DNA from: Zygnema circumcarinatum | Lineage: Eukaryota > Streptophyta > Zygnematophyceae > Zygnematales > Zygnemataceae | Reading direction: 5' to 3' | NCBI GenBank assembly: GCA_037447605.1 | Contig: CM074806.1 | Coordinates: forward strand, 111,417-175,416 | Length of the DNA: 64,000 nt | Shown here: in pieces, positions 1 to 13,896 of the stretch | Layout: every line of letters begins with the position of its first letter | Numbering within the stretch: the first letter of the stretch is position 1 | Position numbers and translations under genes: made by a program | Notes under the pieces: model-generated | Told to the model about the DNA's origin: nothing | What the model saw: the letters and a program-made list of their open reading frames with translations, nothing else | Databases searched by the model: none

Positions 1-370
1 ATGGGTTTCATACACCACTCGTGAAATGCCACAGTCAAAGCCATGTCTTTGAACATCTCCACTAAAATGTCTTTCAATTCAACACTCTATTGCGCAAAGC
101 TGTGAGTATGTACATGGCTTGATGCTGGGGACAGTTGTCTAGTTGAACTAGTTGTCTCGGCCAGCTTCTTCGTTAGCGGGCTTTCTTGAAAAGCAAGAAA
201 GACGTGCTTCCCAAGGGACGGTCCCGTCTCCCTCCGCGGTGAGTCCTGCACGAGTGCTGCAGGCTGCCCACTTGTAAACACTTAAAAGCTGAAAAGTAAG
301 ATTTCTGGATAGCAAAACTTGTGTTATACGAGTCGCACATTTTACAAGAGATCAGTTAAAATGGTCAGTT
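1..370. other. left-edge sequence beyond the 3' end of the first sHSP gene
   Basis: No protein-like reading frame and no RNA gene was recognised here. The stretch lies just past the stop codon of the minus-strand HSP20 gene, so its right part is probably 3' UTR of that gene. Confidence 0.5.
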
Positions 371-1831
371 TCAGTGTACAGGCACATCCACCACATGTGC
401 CTTCTCCTCAGCCTTCGCCTTCGGCACCTTTACATTGAGCACTCCGTCTTTCAGCTCCGCCTTTATTTCTTCCGTCATCGCAATATCGGGCAACTCAATG
501 CGTGTCTGCAGAACAGCAAAAAGTAAAAATCAGCAAAAAGACATGCGTGCACACATCTATGATCATAGATATTATTATAAATTATATCATATATTATCAT
601 ATGCGGTGCTCTGTGGGAAGAGATATCTGACGTGGTAGACGGCGTGGCTGGCGGTCCAGTCATCGCCCCCCTCCCCTTGCTGCTGCTGCTGCTGCTTGGC
701 GTGCTTCTCTCCGCGAATGACGAGAGTACGCCCGTCCTCGACCTGCACCTTCACGTCCTCCTTCGACAGTCCTGCGCAAACCATGCCGCTCCGAACGAGT
801 CAACATCGGAGCACTCTCGCTTAAAAAAAAACGAATGTGGCAAATGCAGGACACTTCCTTGACGTCCTGGATGGCGACCTTCCCTCCCTGTTATTAAACC
901 AAAAGCTCTAAATTACTGAATTGAAAAGAGGAAGAGCTTAAACAATATATACAGTTCGATTACTGGCCGGCCGGTATTCATTGTTCAACTCACCCGGCAC
1001 ATCCATGCGAATTTCGAAGGCGCCATCGAGTTCCCGCACAGCCCAGGGGGTCCGCCCGGGCTGCCCGGACGCCCAGCTGAGCTCCTGCATCCCCGAGGGA
1101 GTGAGCTCGTTGAAGAGACGGTCCATGACGGAGACCAACTGCCTCAGACTATGGGGGCCGGCGAGCGGGTCCCAAAGACCTGAACCCCACCACATCAACA
1201 GCACAAAAATTAATGTCAATTTGTAAATTCAAACACGACGACATCAAATATGAAAGCACTGGACATATAGAATAACTTGCAGCAGGTTCAGACGAAATCA
1301 ACTTTGCAGTATTTAGGGTTAGTTTTAGTAGTCGCAGCCCGCTTATCGGGGTGTCAGGGGCATAGAGGCCGGGAAAGAGGAAGAGGTCAGCGAAAGCGTA
1401 CTTGAGAAGGTTCGAGCCCAAGGACTGAGGGCTTCCCTTGTGGGACTCCGTCTCCGTAAAGCGCGGTTTTGCGGTGTGCCGTTAGTGCTATGCTGCGTGG
1501 TCGTAACGTTCTTCTCCGCATCCTTCTGAGTCGCCCTCACGGCAAGAGACGGTGCTGCGAGCGTCCCACGGCGCGTGACGTGATGGGGGCTGTCGAACAC
1601 GCGCGTTGGGCTACATACCAGCAAACCTGCAAAAAGCGGATGGGTGGAGTTCGAGTGACGAAGAAGAAGAAAGGAGAAGGGAATAGAAGGGGAGAAGACA
1701 AGGAATAGGAAGAAGAAAATAGACAAGGGAGAGTTAAGAGAGACGAGTGAGTGAGCCATGTAAGGTGCTGCTGGGTCCTCACCTGTGCGCGCTCCTGCTG
1801 ACGTCTCAAGTCCTGACATCGCCATTGTCAT
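371..1831 (-). CDS. organelle-targeted small heat-shock protein (HSP20), copy 1
   Basis: ATP-independent chaperone that holds unfolding proteins during heat stress. Five coding exons read right to left: 1831-1783, 1626-1402, 1179-994, 771-632 and 505-371, with phases 1,1,1,0, giving 244 residues. The N-terminal ~85 residues are rich in Ser, Thr, Arg and Ala and look like a plastid or mitochondrial transit peptide. A TFSSLWDPLAGP segment follows, as in organellar plant sHSPs. The alpha-crystallin domain has WAVRELDGAFEIRMDVPG and GLSKEDVKVQVEDGRTLVIRGE, and ends with the hallmark AELKDGVLNVKVPK. A run of six Gln lies in the loop before the last exon. The start is the first Met of a frame that splices cleanly into the transit region. 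Exons 2 and 5 have exactly the same lengths (225 and 135 nt) as in the neighbouring paralogue, and the two proteins have equal total length. Which organelle is targeted cannot be decided by eye. Confidence 0.9.
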
Positions 1832-2867
1832 GTTCGCTCGTTTCCCTCTATTTCAGTCTTCCTCTTTCGCACTTCTTCCCTTTCAGTTCTCTAGCGCCGG
1901 CGGCGATTCAACTCAGCTCTTCGTGAGGCGGAGTAGCGCGGTTAAAGCACTCGCTACCGCTGCTCCCGAATGAAGGCGGGCACTCATTCCAGAGAGGTCC
2001 GGAGAAGCCTCGGCAGAGGTACGGCCGAAGATCGGACCATGTCCGGAAGCTCCGCAGAGCTTCGGAAGGCCACACCGCCGCCCGGCCGCGGCTTCGCGCT
2101 GCATGCGCGCATGGCGCGAGGGAGCCAGAACGGGAGGCGGACGTGGCAGAGTGCATGCATGCATGCGGGCACGCATGTCATGCATGCACATGCATGCCCT
2201 GCCCTGCGGACGGAGCACGCCCATCCGCGTCGGTCGGGTTACCGACTGCGACCTCGTTCTTTGCTCCGTCACACGCATCATCGCATGGACGAAGCGCCGC
2301 AACGACCAACGCCAGCCGATAGCTCTCTCCGAACTCGCGATACGATTTGATGCGATACAATACGATACATATTCAGGTACCGCCGCCCCTTTCCGGAAGA
2401 AATCGCCTCGCAATGACCGAACAGCGACCGATGACGTCACCCTTCGTCATCTCGCACGTTGGGAAAAGCGCCACCGACCTTCTAGAAGCTCCATCGCGCC
2501 GACCCGCATGAGTACTCCGCAAACGCGGCGGCCAATGGGATGCGCGGGATCCTGCATGAAGGTACTGAACTATCGCTTCTTTCGGCGCGCGAGGGCCCGC
2601 CGCGAGCTTCGCCCAAGCCTCTCCCGAGCCTTCGCGAACCTGCCCGGCTCGAGCGGGCGAGAGGCGGGGCCCTTATATGCGCCCCTCTCTCTCTCTGTCT
2701 CTCTCATTCGGGCTATTCTCGGCCGCGTAGAGACTACAGAGCAGCCAGAAGCAAGGGAGTGGATTAGAATCGAGAGGGAGAGGCGGGTGAAGTGCTTCAG
2801 GCCTTGTGAAGCAGAGAAGGACTTAACTTTTTAAGAGTTCTGTGTTGGTTGCTGAGAGATTTCGGCG
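1832..2867. promoter_or_regulatory. shared divergent promoter of the two sHSP genes with heat-shock elements
   Basis: The 1036 bp between the two start codons hold TTCnnGAA modules at 2391-2398 (TTCCGGAA), 2480-2492 (TTCTAGAAGCTCC, close to a three-unit HSE) and 2631-2638 (TTCGCGAA). A TATA-like CTTATATG lies near 2672, correctly placed for the plus-strand gene. This pattern is what HSF-driven genes carry; binding itself is inferred. An ATGC-repeat tract lies at about 2152-2198. A TATA box for the minus-strand gene was not found. Confidence 0.65.
2152..2198. repeat. ATGC-type simple repeat
   Basis: GCATGCATGCATGC followed by further CATGCATG and GCATGC units. The unit is self-complementary. 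Similar tracts occur near 17079-17105, 17195-17210 and 35698-35712. Confidence 0.8.
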
Positions 2868-4323
2868 ATGACGCTTAAAGGGCTTCCGGGGATGGCGCGG
2901 CGACTCACCTTTGTGTTAAAGCTGGCAGGTAGCGAGCGCAGGCTGTATCACGTGCAATTCTGAAAAGTAGCTTTAGCTTTGGCGTGAGACCTTCGCATCT
3001 CCGATGCGCTTGGAGGAAAATAATCAAAAGGACTGAATTGCCCAATCATGTATCAAGATTTTCTCCACATTTTGACTGATTTTTTGGACTCATCTTTGGG
3101 GGATGATATTTGCAGCTCCAAAGTCGGCGGCAGCAGCAGAGTCTCAGAAGTTAGTGGAAGAGCTCAAGCTTCGGCCGATCTTCCGCTGCATGTCGGCGAC
3201 TGCCGAGCCGCAGCCACGTGGCGGAGAGGGAGGCGAGGTGGCGGTCGCGAAGCCGGAGAGCTCCGAGGGGCGCCCACTGCAAAGGCGGGGCGGATGGGGA
3301 CGGCGGGGGGACCACCTCCTCCCTTTCTCCAACTTCTCATGTGCGTATACCACAAATTTCTGTTTGAAACTTCTTGGTCTTTTTTCTGCTCGTTCCTGTT
3401 GGCTTACCAGTCTGTTCCTGCTCTAGGTGTATCTTCCAACGGGTTTACGGGAATCTGATAGAATTCGTGATTCGCCAACGTGATGTATTACTTGCGTGTG
3501 CCTGCGACGTGATGTTGCAATGGCGATGATGTTGCGGTGACGCCGTGCTCCATGCGCAGCTCTATGGGACCCGTTCTCCGGTCCACGCAGTGTGCGGCAC
3601 ATGATCGCGGACATGGACCGCCTCTTCGACGAGTTTGTGCCCTCCGTGTTCGGGGAGGGCCGCCTCGCGGGGAGGCCTCTGCCGGCCGTGAGACTGCCCT
3701 GGGCGGTGCGGGAGACCGACGATGCCTTCGAGATCCGCGTGGACATGCCAGGTGCCGACACGTGGCATAGCCAGAACCTTTTTTTTTTTTCCTTACTTTG
3801 GGCGGCAGGGGGATGGGTGAAGAGGAGGTGGTAGTGGGTGGGAGTGAAGGATCTATTTGGTTCGTTGAGAGCGGGCGTAATCGGGAACAGAGGGGTGTGT
3901 GCGCAGGGCTGTCGAAAGAGGAGGTGAAGGTGCAGATTGAGGACGGGAACACGCTAGTGATCACGGGAGAGAAGGAGAAAAAGGAAGGAGAGGGCGACCA
4001 GTGGGCTGCCAGCCACGCAAGCTACAACGTATATTTTCTATCTCTTCCTTTCCCTCCCTTCCTTTCTTTGGTCAGGCATGGATGAGCAATATATTCAACA
4101 GGAAGGGTGAGAATTTATTCGTTTGGTTGGAAACGACGAGAGCAAAAGGCTTATTTTTTTTGGTGTTGTTTTGTGTTTGTTCGAGAAGACCCGGCTGGAG
4201 ATACCAGAGAATGCGAACGCAGAGGCCTGCGCTGCGGAATTGAAGGACGGCGTGCTGCAGCTGAAGGTGCCAAAGAAGGCACCGGAGGAGAGGAAGAATG
4301 TCATTGATGTGCAGGTTCAGTGA
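2868..4323 (+). CDS. organelle-targeted small heat-shock protein (HSP20), copy 2
   Basis: Paralogue of the divergent neighbour. Five exons, 2868-2928, 3116-3340, 3560-3751, 3907-4028 and 4189-4323, encode 244 residues. The short first exon begins MTLKGLPGMARRLTF, an Arg- and Leu-containing amphipathic start typical of a mitochondrial or plastid presequence. The second exon is a Ser/Ala/Gly-rich linker ending in PFSNFSS. LWDPFSGPRSVRHMIADMDR then leads into the alpha-crystallin domain (WAVRETDDAFEIRVDMPG, EVKVQIEDGNTLVITGE, AELKDGVLQLKVPK). Intron phases match the other copy one for one, so the pair arose by duplication of an intron-containing gene followed by inversion, or from an inverted duplication. 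HSE-like sites and a TATA-like box lie upstream. Confidence 0.92.
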
Positions 4324-5099
4324 AGGACACGAGATGTCGAGGGAGAGAGAGGAAGGGGGGAGGCTGTGGGGAAGGGAGGACATAGGAGAAGGGAGATTGG
4401 AAGAGGAGGCGGCTGTGGGGAAAGGCAAAAATAGGAGAATGTCAGATAGTTTTGATTGGGAGAGGAGAAATGACTTAGAAATTAGAGTATGTACATAGGT
4501 GCAGAATGAAAGTGGAGACGGCGGGTAGGAGTACACGTCTCCGTAGCCAAGTAATGACAGAAGTTACAACAGAAATTTGGGCCCGTGGCGTTGCAGACTG
4601 GCAATAGAAATTGCACTTTTGTCTTTGTAGCAAAACTACTTCAACATCTCTCACCCAGAAAAATATCTGAAAGCACTTCCAAATTTCAGAATTTCATCGC
4701 TTATCCTGTTGTCATAGGCGGGACTTAAAAAATAAAAAATAAAAAATAATTTCACATTTCCAGCCATTCATGACTAATTCGCGTGCCAAATGCAAGAAAG
4801 ATTTAGATTGTAAGCGTCTATCTACGTACGTAAATATGCAAAACATCCCGGGGAAAAATAGAAAATAAAAAACATGGAAAGCAAAAAACATTTTTAAAGT
4901 TCAACTATCGACAATCTGGTCAAAACATAAACTAAAAGGAAAACACTGTAAAACACTGGAAAAATGAAGACTGGCTCTTTAACTTGCAAGTTAACCCTAT
5001 CTTTTTTGCTTTCTCCCTGTCGCCTATCTTTCCCATTCAAAATCCTACTCTTTTACCCACCACTTCTCAAAAGTGTCCGACTATACACAGCAGTACCCC
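4324..5099. other. AT-rich intergenic region between convergent genes
   Basis: Lies between the sHSP copy 2 stop and the AMPK beta stop. It contains A-rich tracts (around 4727-4750 and 4855-4890) and no supportable reading frame. Both 3' UTRs presumably lie here. Confidence 0.5.
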
Positions 5100-7545
5100 T
5101 CACTTCCTTAGCGGCTTATATAGCACAACCGTCACATACTTGGAGCGAAACCTATGTGTGAGCCCTAAAGCTAGAACAGACCTTGCCGCTTTGCCCTTTT
5201 CAACATAGAGGTGGTTCAAAATAACATGCTGAGGCCGCGGCAACGTGGTCGGAGTTTCCATGGACAACGGAACGTTCAACAGAGTGAGATGGAGATGAGG
5301 GGGAGCTGCAGGAGGCTCCTTCGCGTAGTCTTCAGGAAGAGGAAGAGGGCTGTTGTAGCTGCTGGGAGGAGACCTCGGAGGCTCAAACCCCGCCACATTG
5401 TCCAAATTTTCAGGGACATACTCCTGTCGGAAGAGAGGTGCAGTGTAGGGGAGACGGGAGGAGGAGTGAGGAGCGAAAAGGAAAGAACAAGGGAAGGGGA
5501 AAAGCGGCAAAGCAAACGAGGGCTATAAGATAGCGACGTGATTACCTTTCCCCTCCCTTTCCTGCCTCAAATTTTTCTGCTCCCTTCTTTTTCCTATCCT
5601 CCGCTTCTTCAACAATCCCTTTTCCCAACCCTAACCCAACACCTTTCTCCGTCCACTCTTTCTCCATCCACTCTGGACTTTTCTCTTCTCCCTCGCTTCA
5701 ATTCTCTTTCCATTTTCCGCTCTCTGCCACTTCTTCCTCCTCCTCTCTTCCTTCAACCCCCTTCCCCCCTGCTCTACGTACCCTCCCCCTTCCCTCATCT
5801 GCACTCCTCCCCTCCCCATCTTCTCTCAACCCCCCTCCCTCCTTCCCGTCCTCCAACCCTCTGTTCCCCCCTCCATTTCTCCCTCCCTCCTTCCTGTCCT
5901 CAGCCCCCGCCTCCCCCCGCCCACTCCTCCCCCACCCCCTTCACTCATTTTCCCTTGCCTTCCTTTCCACCCTGTCCTCCCACCTTTCCCCCCTTCCCCC
6001 CCCCCCCATTTCTCCCTTCGTTCCCTCCCTTCCCTCCCTCCCCTTCTCCCCCCATCTCTCACCTGCACCTCGAGCACGTTGTTAACGTTGCCCATCTCGT
6101 CGTAGACGGCGGGCAGGTCGGGCGCATATCGCCAGTGGTCGTCCACAATGAACTTGTACTGATACACGCCCGCCGGCAGGACCTTCACCAGCGTGAAGTC
6201 GCGCCCCGACCGCTCCAACGCCTGCCTGCCGCCGCCCGCCCGCCCCCCCTCGGCTCAGCCTCAGACTCAGGTTCAGACTCAGGCTCTAAGAGGGAAGCTG
6301 TGGGAGACAATGGAGGTCCGGAAGACGAGGCTAAGGGTGAAGAAAGAATCACGCGTTGAACTTTGTTGTCGACGAAGGGTAGGCGCGAGAACTACTTGTA
6401 AGGGCTCACGTTAGGAGAGGTACAACGGCAAACAACCACTGCAGCAGCATCATGGTTGTTTGCCCACAAAATTGGGTACGCAGCATTGTCCACTAGTAAC
6501 GAATCTAACAGTCCAAACTTCCTGAAACATGAAGGTAAAAAAGGTTTTCTGCCAGGAGATTTTGAAAGGTTGCCATCTTTCTACCTTCGTTACACCCCTT
6601 AAACAGCTAACACTCAAAACTGTTGAAACTTGTTCGAACTTCTTCAAGCGGGCATGAAGAAATTTTGGATCAATCAATCAGAGTCAATAGCACGCTTCAA
6701 AATGTTAGACTTTTTCATTGATTAATAATTCTTCCTCCGTACCGAGTAGTCCAGTTGTCCCAGGAGCCATCAACAGATACAGAGTTGCCCCCATGCGTCC
6801 ACGCGATCATTGTGGGCACTCCCTGCTCGTGCTCTCCCCCTCCCAGAAGATCCGCACCGCCATACATTCCGCCAGCTCCGGAGTACCCGCCCAAGGAAAA
6901 CTCATCAGCTTTCGGAATGGGGGCCATGGGGATCTGTGCAGAAAGCCATCCATTTCAGTCATCAGTCAGAGGCAGCAAGCAGGAAATCAGAAAGGAAAGG
7001 TTTCAACTTCGGGGTTTGTTTGTATAGGTTTAGACCTTATGCGAAGATGAGGGTGCATTCATGAGTGAGGGGATGGAAGCATGGAACATGGGCAAGCACA
7101 TTGCGGAGGGGTTAGAATGTCCCCCCCACTGTCACTTGAACTTTGTGAATTCAGGGCGAGAAAGAGCACCAAAAAAAAACTTGATTCCTAACATCTGATT
7201 CGTACGTTTCAACAAAACCTCCCTAACCTGATTCCCTCTTCCCAAACCCTAGAACCTCTCCTGAACCTCTTCCTCCCACCAGCGCCCTCCAACATAACCC
7301 CTAAGCGCCACATGCCAAGGCCACGTGCTTCGCCCAAAGATCTTCCCTCTCCCCAAAACCCCCGGACGACAGGGGCCACGTGTCACCTGCGGAGTGAACA
7401 TGAGCGGGGAGCGCGCGGCGCTTCCAGGGCTGTCGGGGGGGCTCGGCGCCATGTCCTCGCTCGAGTCCCGCCCGTCGAGGTGCGGACGGCCGTCCGCCTG
7501 CCGGCCGGCAGCCTTGCCGCCCTCGCGGCCGGCGGCGTTACCCAT
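5100..7545 (-). CDS. SnRK1/AMPK beta subunit (CBM48 plus ASC domains)
   Basis: Regulatory scaffold of the SnRK1/AMPK energy-sensing kinase: it holds the catalytic alpha and gamma subunits together and can target the complex. Four exons read 7545-7387, 6933-6743, 6225-6063 and 5423-5100, giving 278 residues. It starts MGNAAGRE, a classical N-myristoylation signal with Gly2, which suggests membrane anchoring. SPLMFTPQ (about 46-53) is conserved in plant beta subunits. The CBM48 carbohydrate-binding module spans about 94-171 ([42 protein letters not shown]). The C-terminal ASC domain holds [25 protein letters not shown] and ends [15 protein letters not shown]. Exon 3 needs the acceptor at 6227-6226 rather than the overlapping CAG four bases further on to keep frame. 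Intron 3 is very purine-rich on the sense strand. Confidence 0.93.
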
Positions 7546-8485
7546 GCTACGTGGCAGCAGGAGTGGCACTTGGGAGGGGCAGGGAAAGGCGCGGACGGTG
7601 GGCCGGGGAGGGTTGCAGCTCTCAGGGGAGGCGGGAGGGCCAAAAGGGAGGCTGAGGCTGAGGGGGCTCAAAGTCCAGAACGATCGAGCTTGCGTCTTTA
7701 GGGTTCGGAAGCTTTTCGGAGTTACGGGGTTGGGAGGGACTGGAAAGCGAGAGAGAGAGAGAGAGAGGGGCGGAGGGAGGAGGGCAGGCTTCAGGGAGGA
7801 CGGCGGGGTCAGTTCAGCGTGCAGCAGACCCGGCAGCCATGGCGGAGACCTCGCGCCGACGCGACACGTGGCGGGGAAACACGTGCGGACGGGGCCGCGA
7901 CGAGGATGCCACGTCCGACGGACGTGGCTGTCGGTCGCATCCGTACGGAGGCCAGGGACTGTACACAACCGTACAGTCACGGTACGGAGTAGGTGCCAGT
8001 GGACCAATGGATGCGTGCCACGCTGGAAAATGCTCGTACGAAAAGTGGAGGGCCACTGCTACTGTACGGCCCGCAAAGGCCGGCGTATCCGTACGGTTTC
8101 GTACGCCAGGCCATGGCTGCTTCCCTCTGCAGCAGCCTTCCTCGACGCGGATCCATGGATGGCTGCGGTGTGCGCAGGGCTGCTACCGCAGAAAATGCGT
8201 CATGTTTGCGGGTCATAACCAACATGGAAACTACATCCGAATGCGCGCGCGTTCACCGTGCATGCGTGAGATGGAGCAGCAATTGTTTCCGTGGATTGGT
8301 TTCTGATTCGTGGATCGACGATGACCGGGTTTAGGTAGTTCGTGCGCAGCTCGGCGTTGTTTTAGGGCTATGGTTAGTGTGAGAGGATCTCGTTTTATTT
8401 CCGCCTCTCCGGATTCCATTTACTCTGACGGAGTACGATAGCAGCCTTTTCTTAGCTGCATTATATCTCCTGTTCGACCGCTGGG
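7546..8485. promoter_or_regulatory. divergent promoter region with a GTAC cluster
   Basis: Separates the start codons of the AMPK beta gene (minus) and the NmrA-like gene (plus). GTAC occurs at 7943, 7961, 7971, 7982, 8036, 8064, 8091 and 8101, often as CCGTACGG or CGTACG. GTAC is the core bound by plant SBP/SPL transcription factors, including copper-response elements; any such role here is inference. Several CACGTG sites also occur. No convincing gene was found, although open frames exist because the DNA is GC-rich. Confidence 0.5.
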
Positions 8486-9813
8486 ATGGCGACCGATGGC
8501 TCCAAAATTAGGGTTTGCGTGGTGATGGCAAGCTCTCGGGTGGGGCAGGCTGCCATCTCCGCTCTTATTCGGCATCACGAGAGCCACGTGTCAGTGCGCG
8601 CGGTTTTCAGGTCAGCCGAGAAAGCGGCGTCCTCCCCCATGCCCCCCTCTGTTGACGTCGTGGCGGGCATAGAGGCCATGGATGCCTCCACGCATGGCCC
8701 CGCCTTCGAGGGCATAGAGAGCGCCTTCATCATCGCGCCACAGCTTGAACACAGGGTTGCCATCGTGAACGCCCTCCTCGACGGGGCCCACCGCCACGGC
8801 GTCCGCCACGCAGTGCTCATCGGCGGCGTCTTTCAGGAGGAGGAGCGCTTCCTCTTTCACCGCCAATGGATGGCCACGCGCCGGCATGCGCAAGGATTAG
8901 GGCTGACGTGGACGCAGCTGGAGTGCAGCGACTTCATGGAAAACGTGTACCGGAGCCAGCGCAGTGTCCGCGAGGAGAGGAGGGTCCTCCTGGCGGGGCG
9001 GGGCGGCGTCTCGCGGCCTGTGGCGCTGCCAGATGTCGGCCGGGCGGCGGCCGCGGTGCTGGCGGGGGGTGGGGCCCACCGCAACCGCAGCTACAGGGTG
9101 GTGGGGCCCACGCCTGTTGGGCCGGCAGACATGGCGGGGGTCTTCTCTGATCTGCTGGGCTGCCACGTGTCCCTCGTTGACACGGAAGTTGCGGAGGCGA
9201 GGCAGGTGAGCGGGCATGTAACTTTTAGTTTGTGTTCTCCCTTTATCTTTTTGCATAGTTGGCTTGAGTGCATAGCTGTGAGGAAGAGAATAATTCATGG
9301 AAATGTCACGGTAAGGGCTGGACAATGATTGATCACAGAACTTGAGATAAAGGCTGAGCACTGCGGCGACGTACTACAGGTGGAGGTTATAGTTTGCAAG
9401 GAACATAATTTTTCAGAATTTAGCATAAAATTGTCATAAGCTGATCCAGCGATCTGCATTTCGTCCCGACGGAAGCCACAGCCAGCCTCCACAAGCAAAC
9501 TGTTCTTCAATTCAAGTTTTTACACCCGCCAAAACTCTTGAGCATTTTCAAAACCTTAACATTTAAACTTGTAAAACTAGCACGAAACCCTTCTGTTTCA
9601 AACCCTAATTTTCCACTTTTGCATGCCCTGCTGCAGGCTGCCATTGACGCCGGAATAATGCCGAAATGGCAGGCGGAAGGCTTCTATGACTGGGTGGAGC
9701 TTTACTATGTGACGGGAAAGCTAAGAGATGTGGAGTCTGATATTCCACTTTTAGGGTTCGATCCGATAGATTTCAGATCATGGCTCGCAGCAAGAATATC
9801 CGATTTTCAATAA
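8486..9813 (+). CDS. NmrA-like NAD(P)-binding Rossmann-fold protein
   Basis: Atypical short-chain dehydrogenase family. Two exons, 8486-9205 and 9637-9813, encode 298 residues. The N-terminus (IRVCVVMASSRVGQAAISAL) is a beta-alpha-beta dinucleotide-binding start, but the usual GATG or GxxG glycine motif is degenerate (ASSRVG), so cofactor binding may be weak or altered. The pattern after it (hydrophobic strand, VVAGIEAMDA, AFEGIESAFIIAP, GVRHAVLIGG) follows NmrA/HSCARG proteins, and the C-terminal exon carries GFYDWVELYYVTGKL. Such proteins are often redox sensors or NAD(P)H-dependent reductases; no substrate can be proposed. The ATG used is preceded by an AT-rich leader and shares a divergent promoter with the AMPK beta gene. 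Confidence 0.85.
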
Positions 9814-11055
9814 TACGTTGGGCAACCAACATTAATCTAACAAATTATTTTTGTTTTTCCTTTAATTCGTAAGTTTTTTATGGAGGCAAAAAATCATGTC
9901 TATTTTGTAGTTCCCTTGTGGCATAAGATTTTTTAGCATTTGTACGTCTCAATAAGGTGGTTTGCTTCTGGAAGCACATTAAGGAGGTATCCATTCTTTG
10001 ATGCAAAAAGTGTCGAGGGGAGAACTTCCTGAGAGGTCTGTTGCAGCTGACGGAACTGTGAGACACATGGAAGCGCTCTGCCGGCTGTCTAGCGGCGAAG
10101 TTAGCAACTTCGTTCATGAAGACAATCGTGAAGACTTTGTGTACTGCCTCGACTGGTTGATGATTAGGGTTGCATCTAACTTCCAAGCGAAGACATAACT
10201 GCTTGGTAGCGCTTGCTCCTGTTGCTGCTCTTCCTGTTTGTCCGGTCCTGTTCAGATTTAGTGTGAGACGTTTCTTCTCCATGATGTGTATCGGTTTAAA
10301 ATGGCCTCATATCTCTCAGTGCTTCCCTTGCATCACACAGAGCCTGGGGTGGGAGTTGTTCGTCTCTGTCTCTATCTCTCATCTGCATAGGCTTGCTCCT
10401 CCTGTTGGGATTGCTTCCGATTAGCTCCTTGCTTCTGTACTCTTTATTGATCCGATTGACGATTGATCTTCATCAATCCGAGGAAAAAGGAGTAGCGACG
10501 GGAAGAGGTTTCCCTTTGACCTTGCTATTTCGATGGAACATTGAGAGAATAGACAGCTGCCACCTCGTAGCCATGGATGCCAAGCTCGCATGGCGGAGAG
10601 AGAAAGGAGAGGTGTGGAGCAGCCATGGCTGCGACGCTGGTGTCGTAATGCCACGCGGCATCTTCTTCACCTTAAGCAATGCATTTCGGGCCGCCGTTCC
10701 ATCCGCGTGCATGCAGCTCGACGGCTGCATTTTAGCCACGTCGCTGACTTGCAGGCGCAGCTTCCTTGCATGGCGGCCCCGTCACGCGCCGCACATCATC
10801 TTGAAGCTGTTGATTCCTTCCAGATTCTGCTGTTTTCTTGCAATGGTCTGCGAAGTTTCGCTCAAACAAGAGCTTTGCTCGTCTCAGGAGCCTCAAAACT
10901 TCGGCAAATTTTACCCAACTAACCTTCACAGTAGCCCTGGTCCCGACACAGTCTATTCCTGAACCAATCATAACCCAAGGCAGCATCCCAGTCTCCATCT
11001 CACCTCCAAGTTTTAGCTTATCCGTACTCCTGGTCGCTACTGCAAATATTGGAGG
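9814..11055. other. intergenic region / probable EYA leader
   Basis: No conserved coding segment was seen. A 66-codon open frame (9998-10198) is not supported by any recognisable motif. The right half probably holds promoter and 5' UTR of the EYA gene, whose ATG at 11056 follows an in-frame TAG at 11014. Confidence 0.4.

Positions 11056-13896
<2,841 letters not shown>

Noticed and set aside
5538-6359. 273-codon Pro/Ser-rich plus-strand frame
   Set aside because: Antisense of AMPK beta intron 3, which is purine-rich on its sense strand; pure composition effect.
7325-8218. Long plus-strand open frame (297 codons) across AMPK beta exon 1 and the spacer
   Set aside because: It overlaps the antisense of a well-supported exon, is Arg/Gly-rich from GC-rich DNA and has no motif.
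9998-10198. 66-codon open frame after the NmrA-like gene
   Set aside because: No family features, no splice link in phase to the neighbouring gene, and AT-rich flanks.
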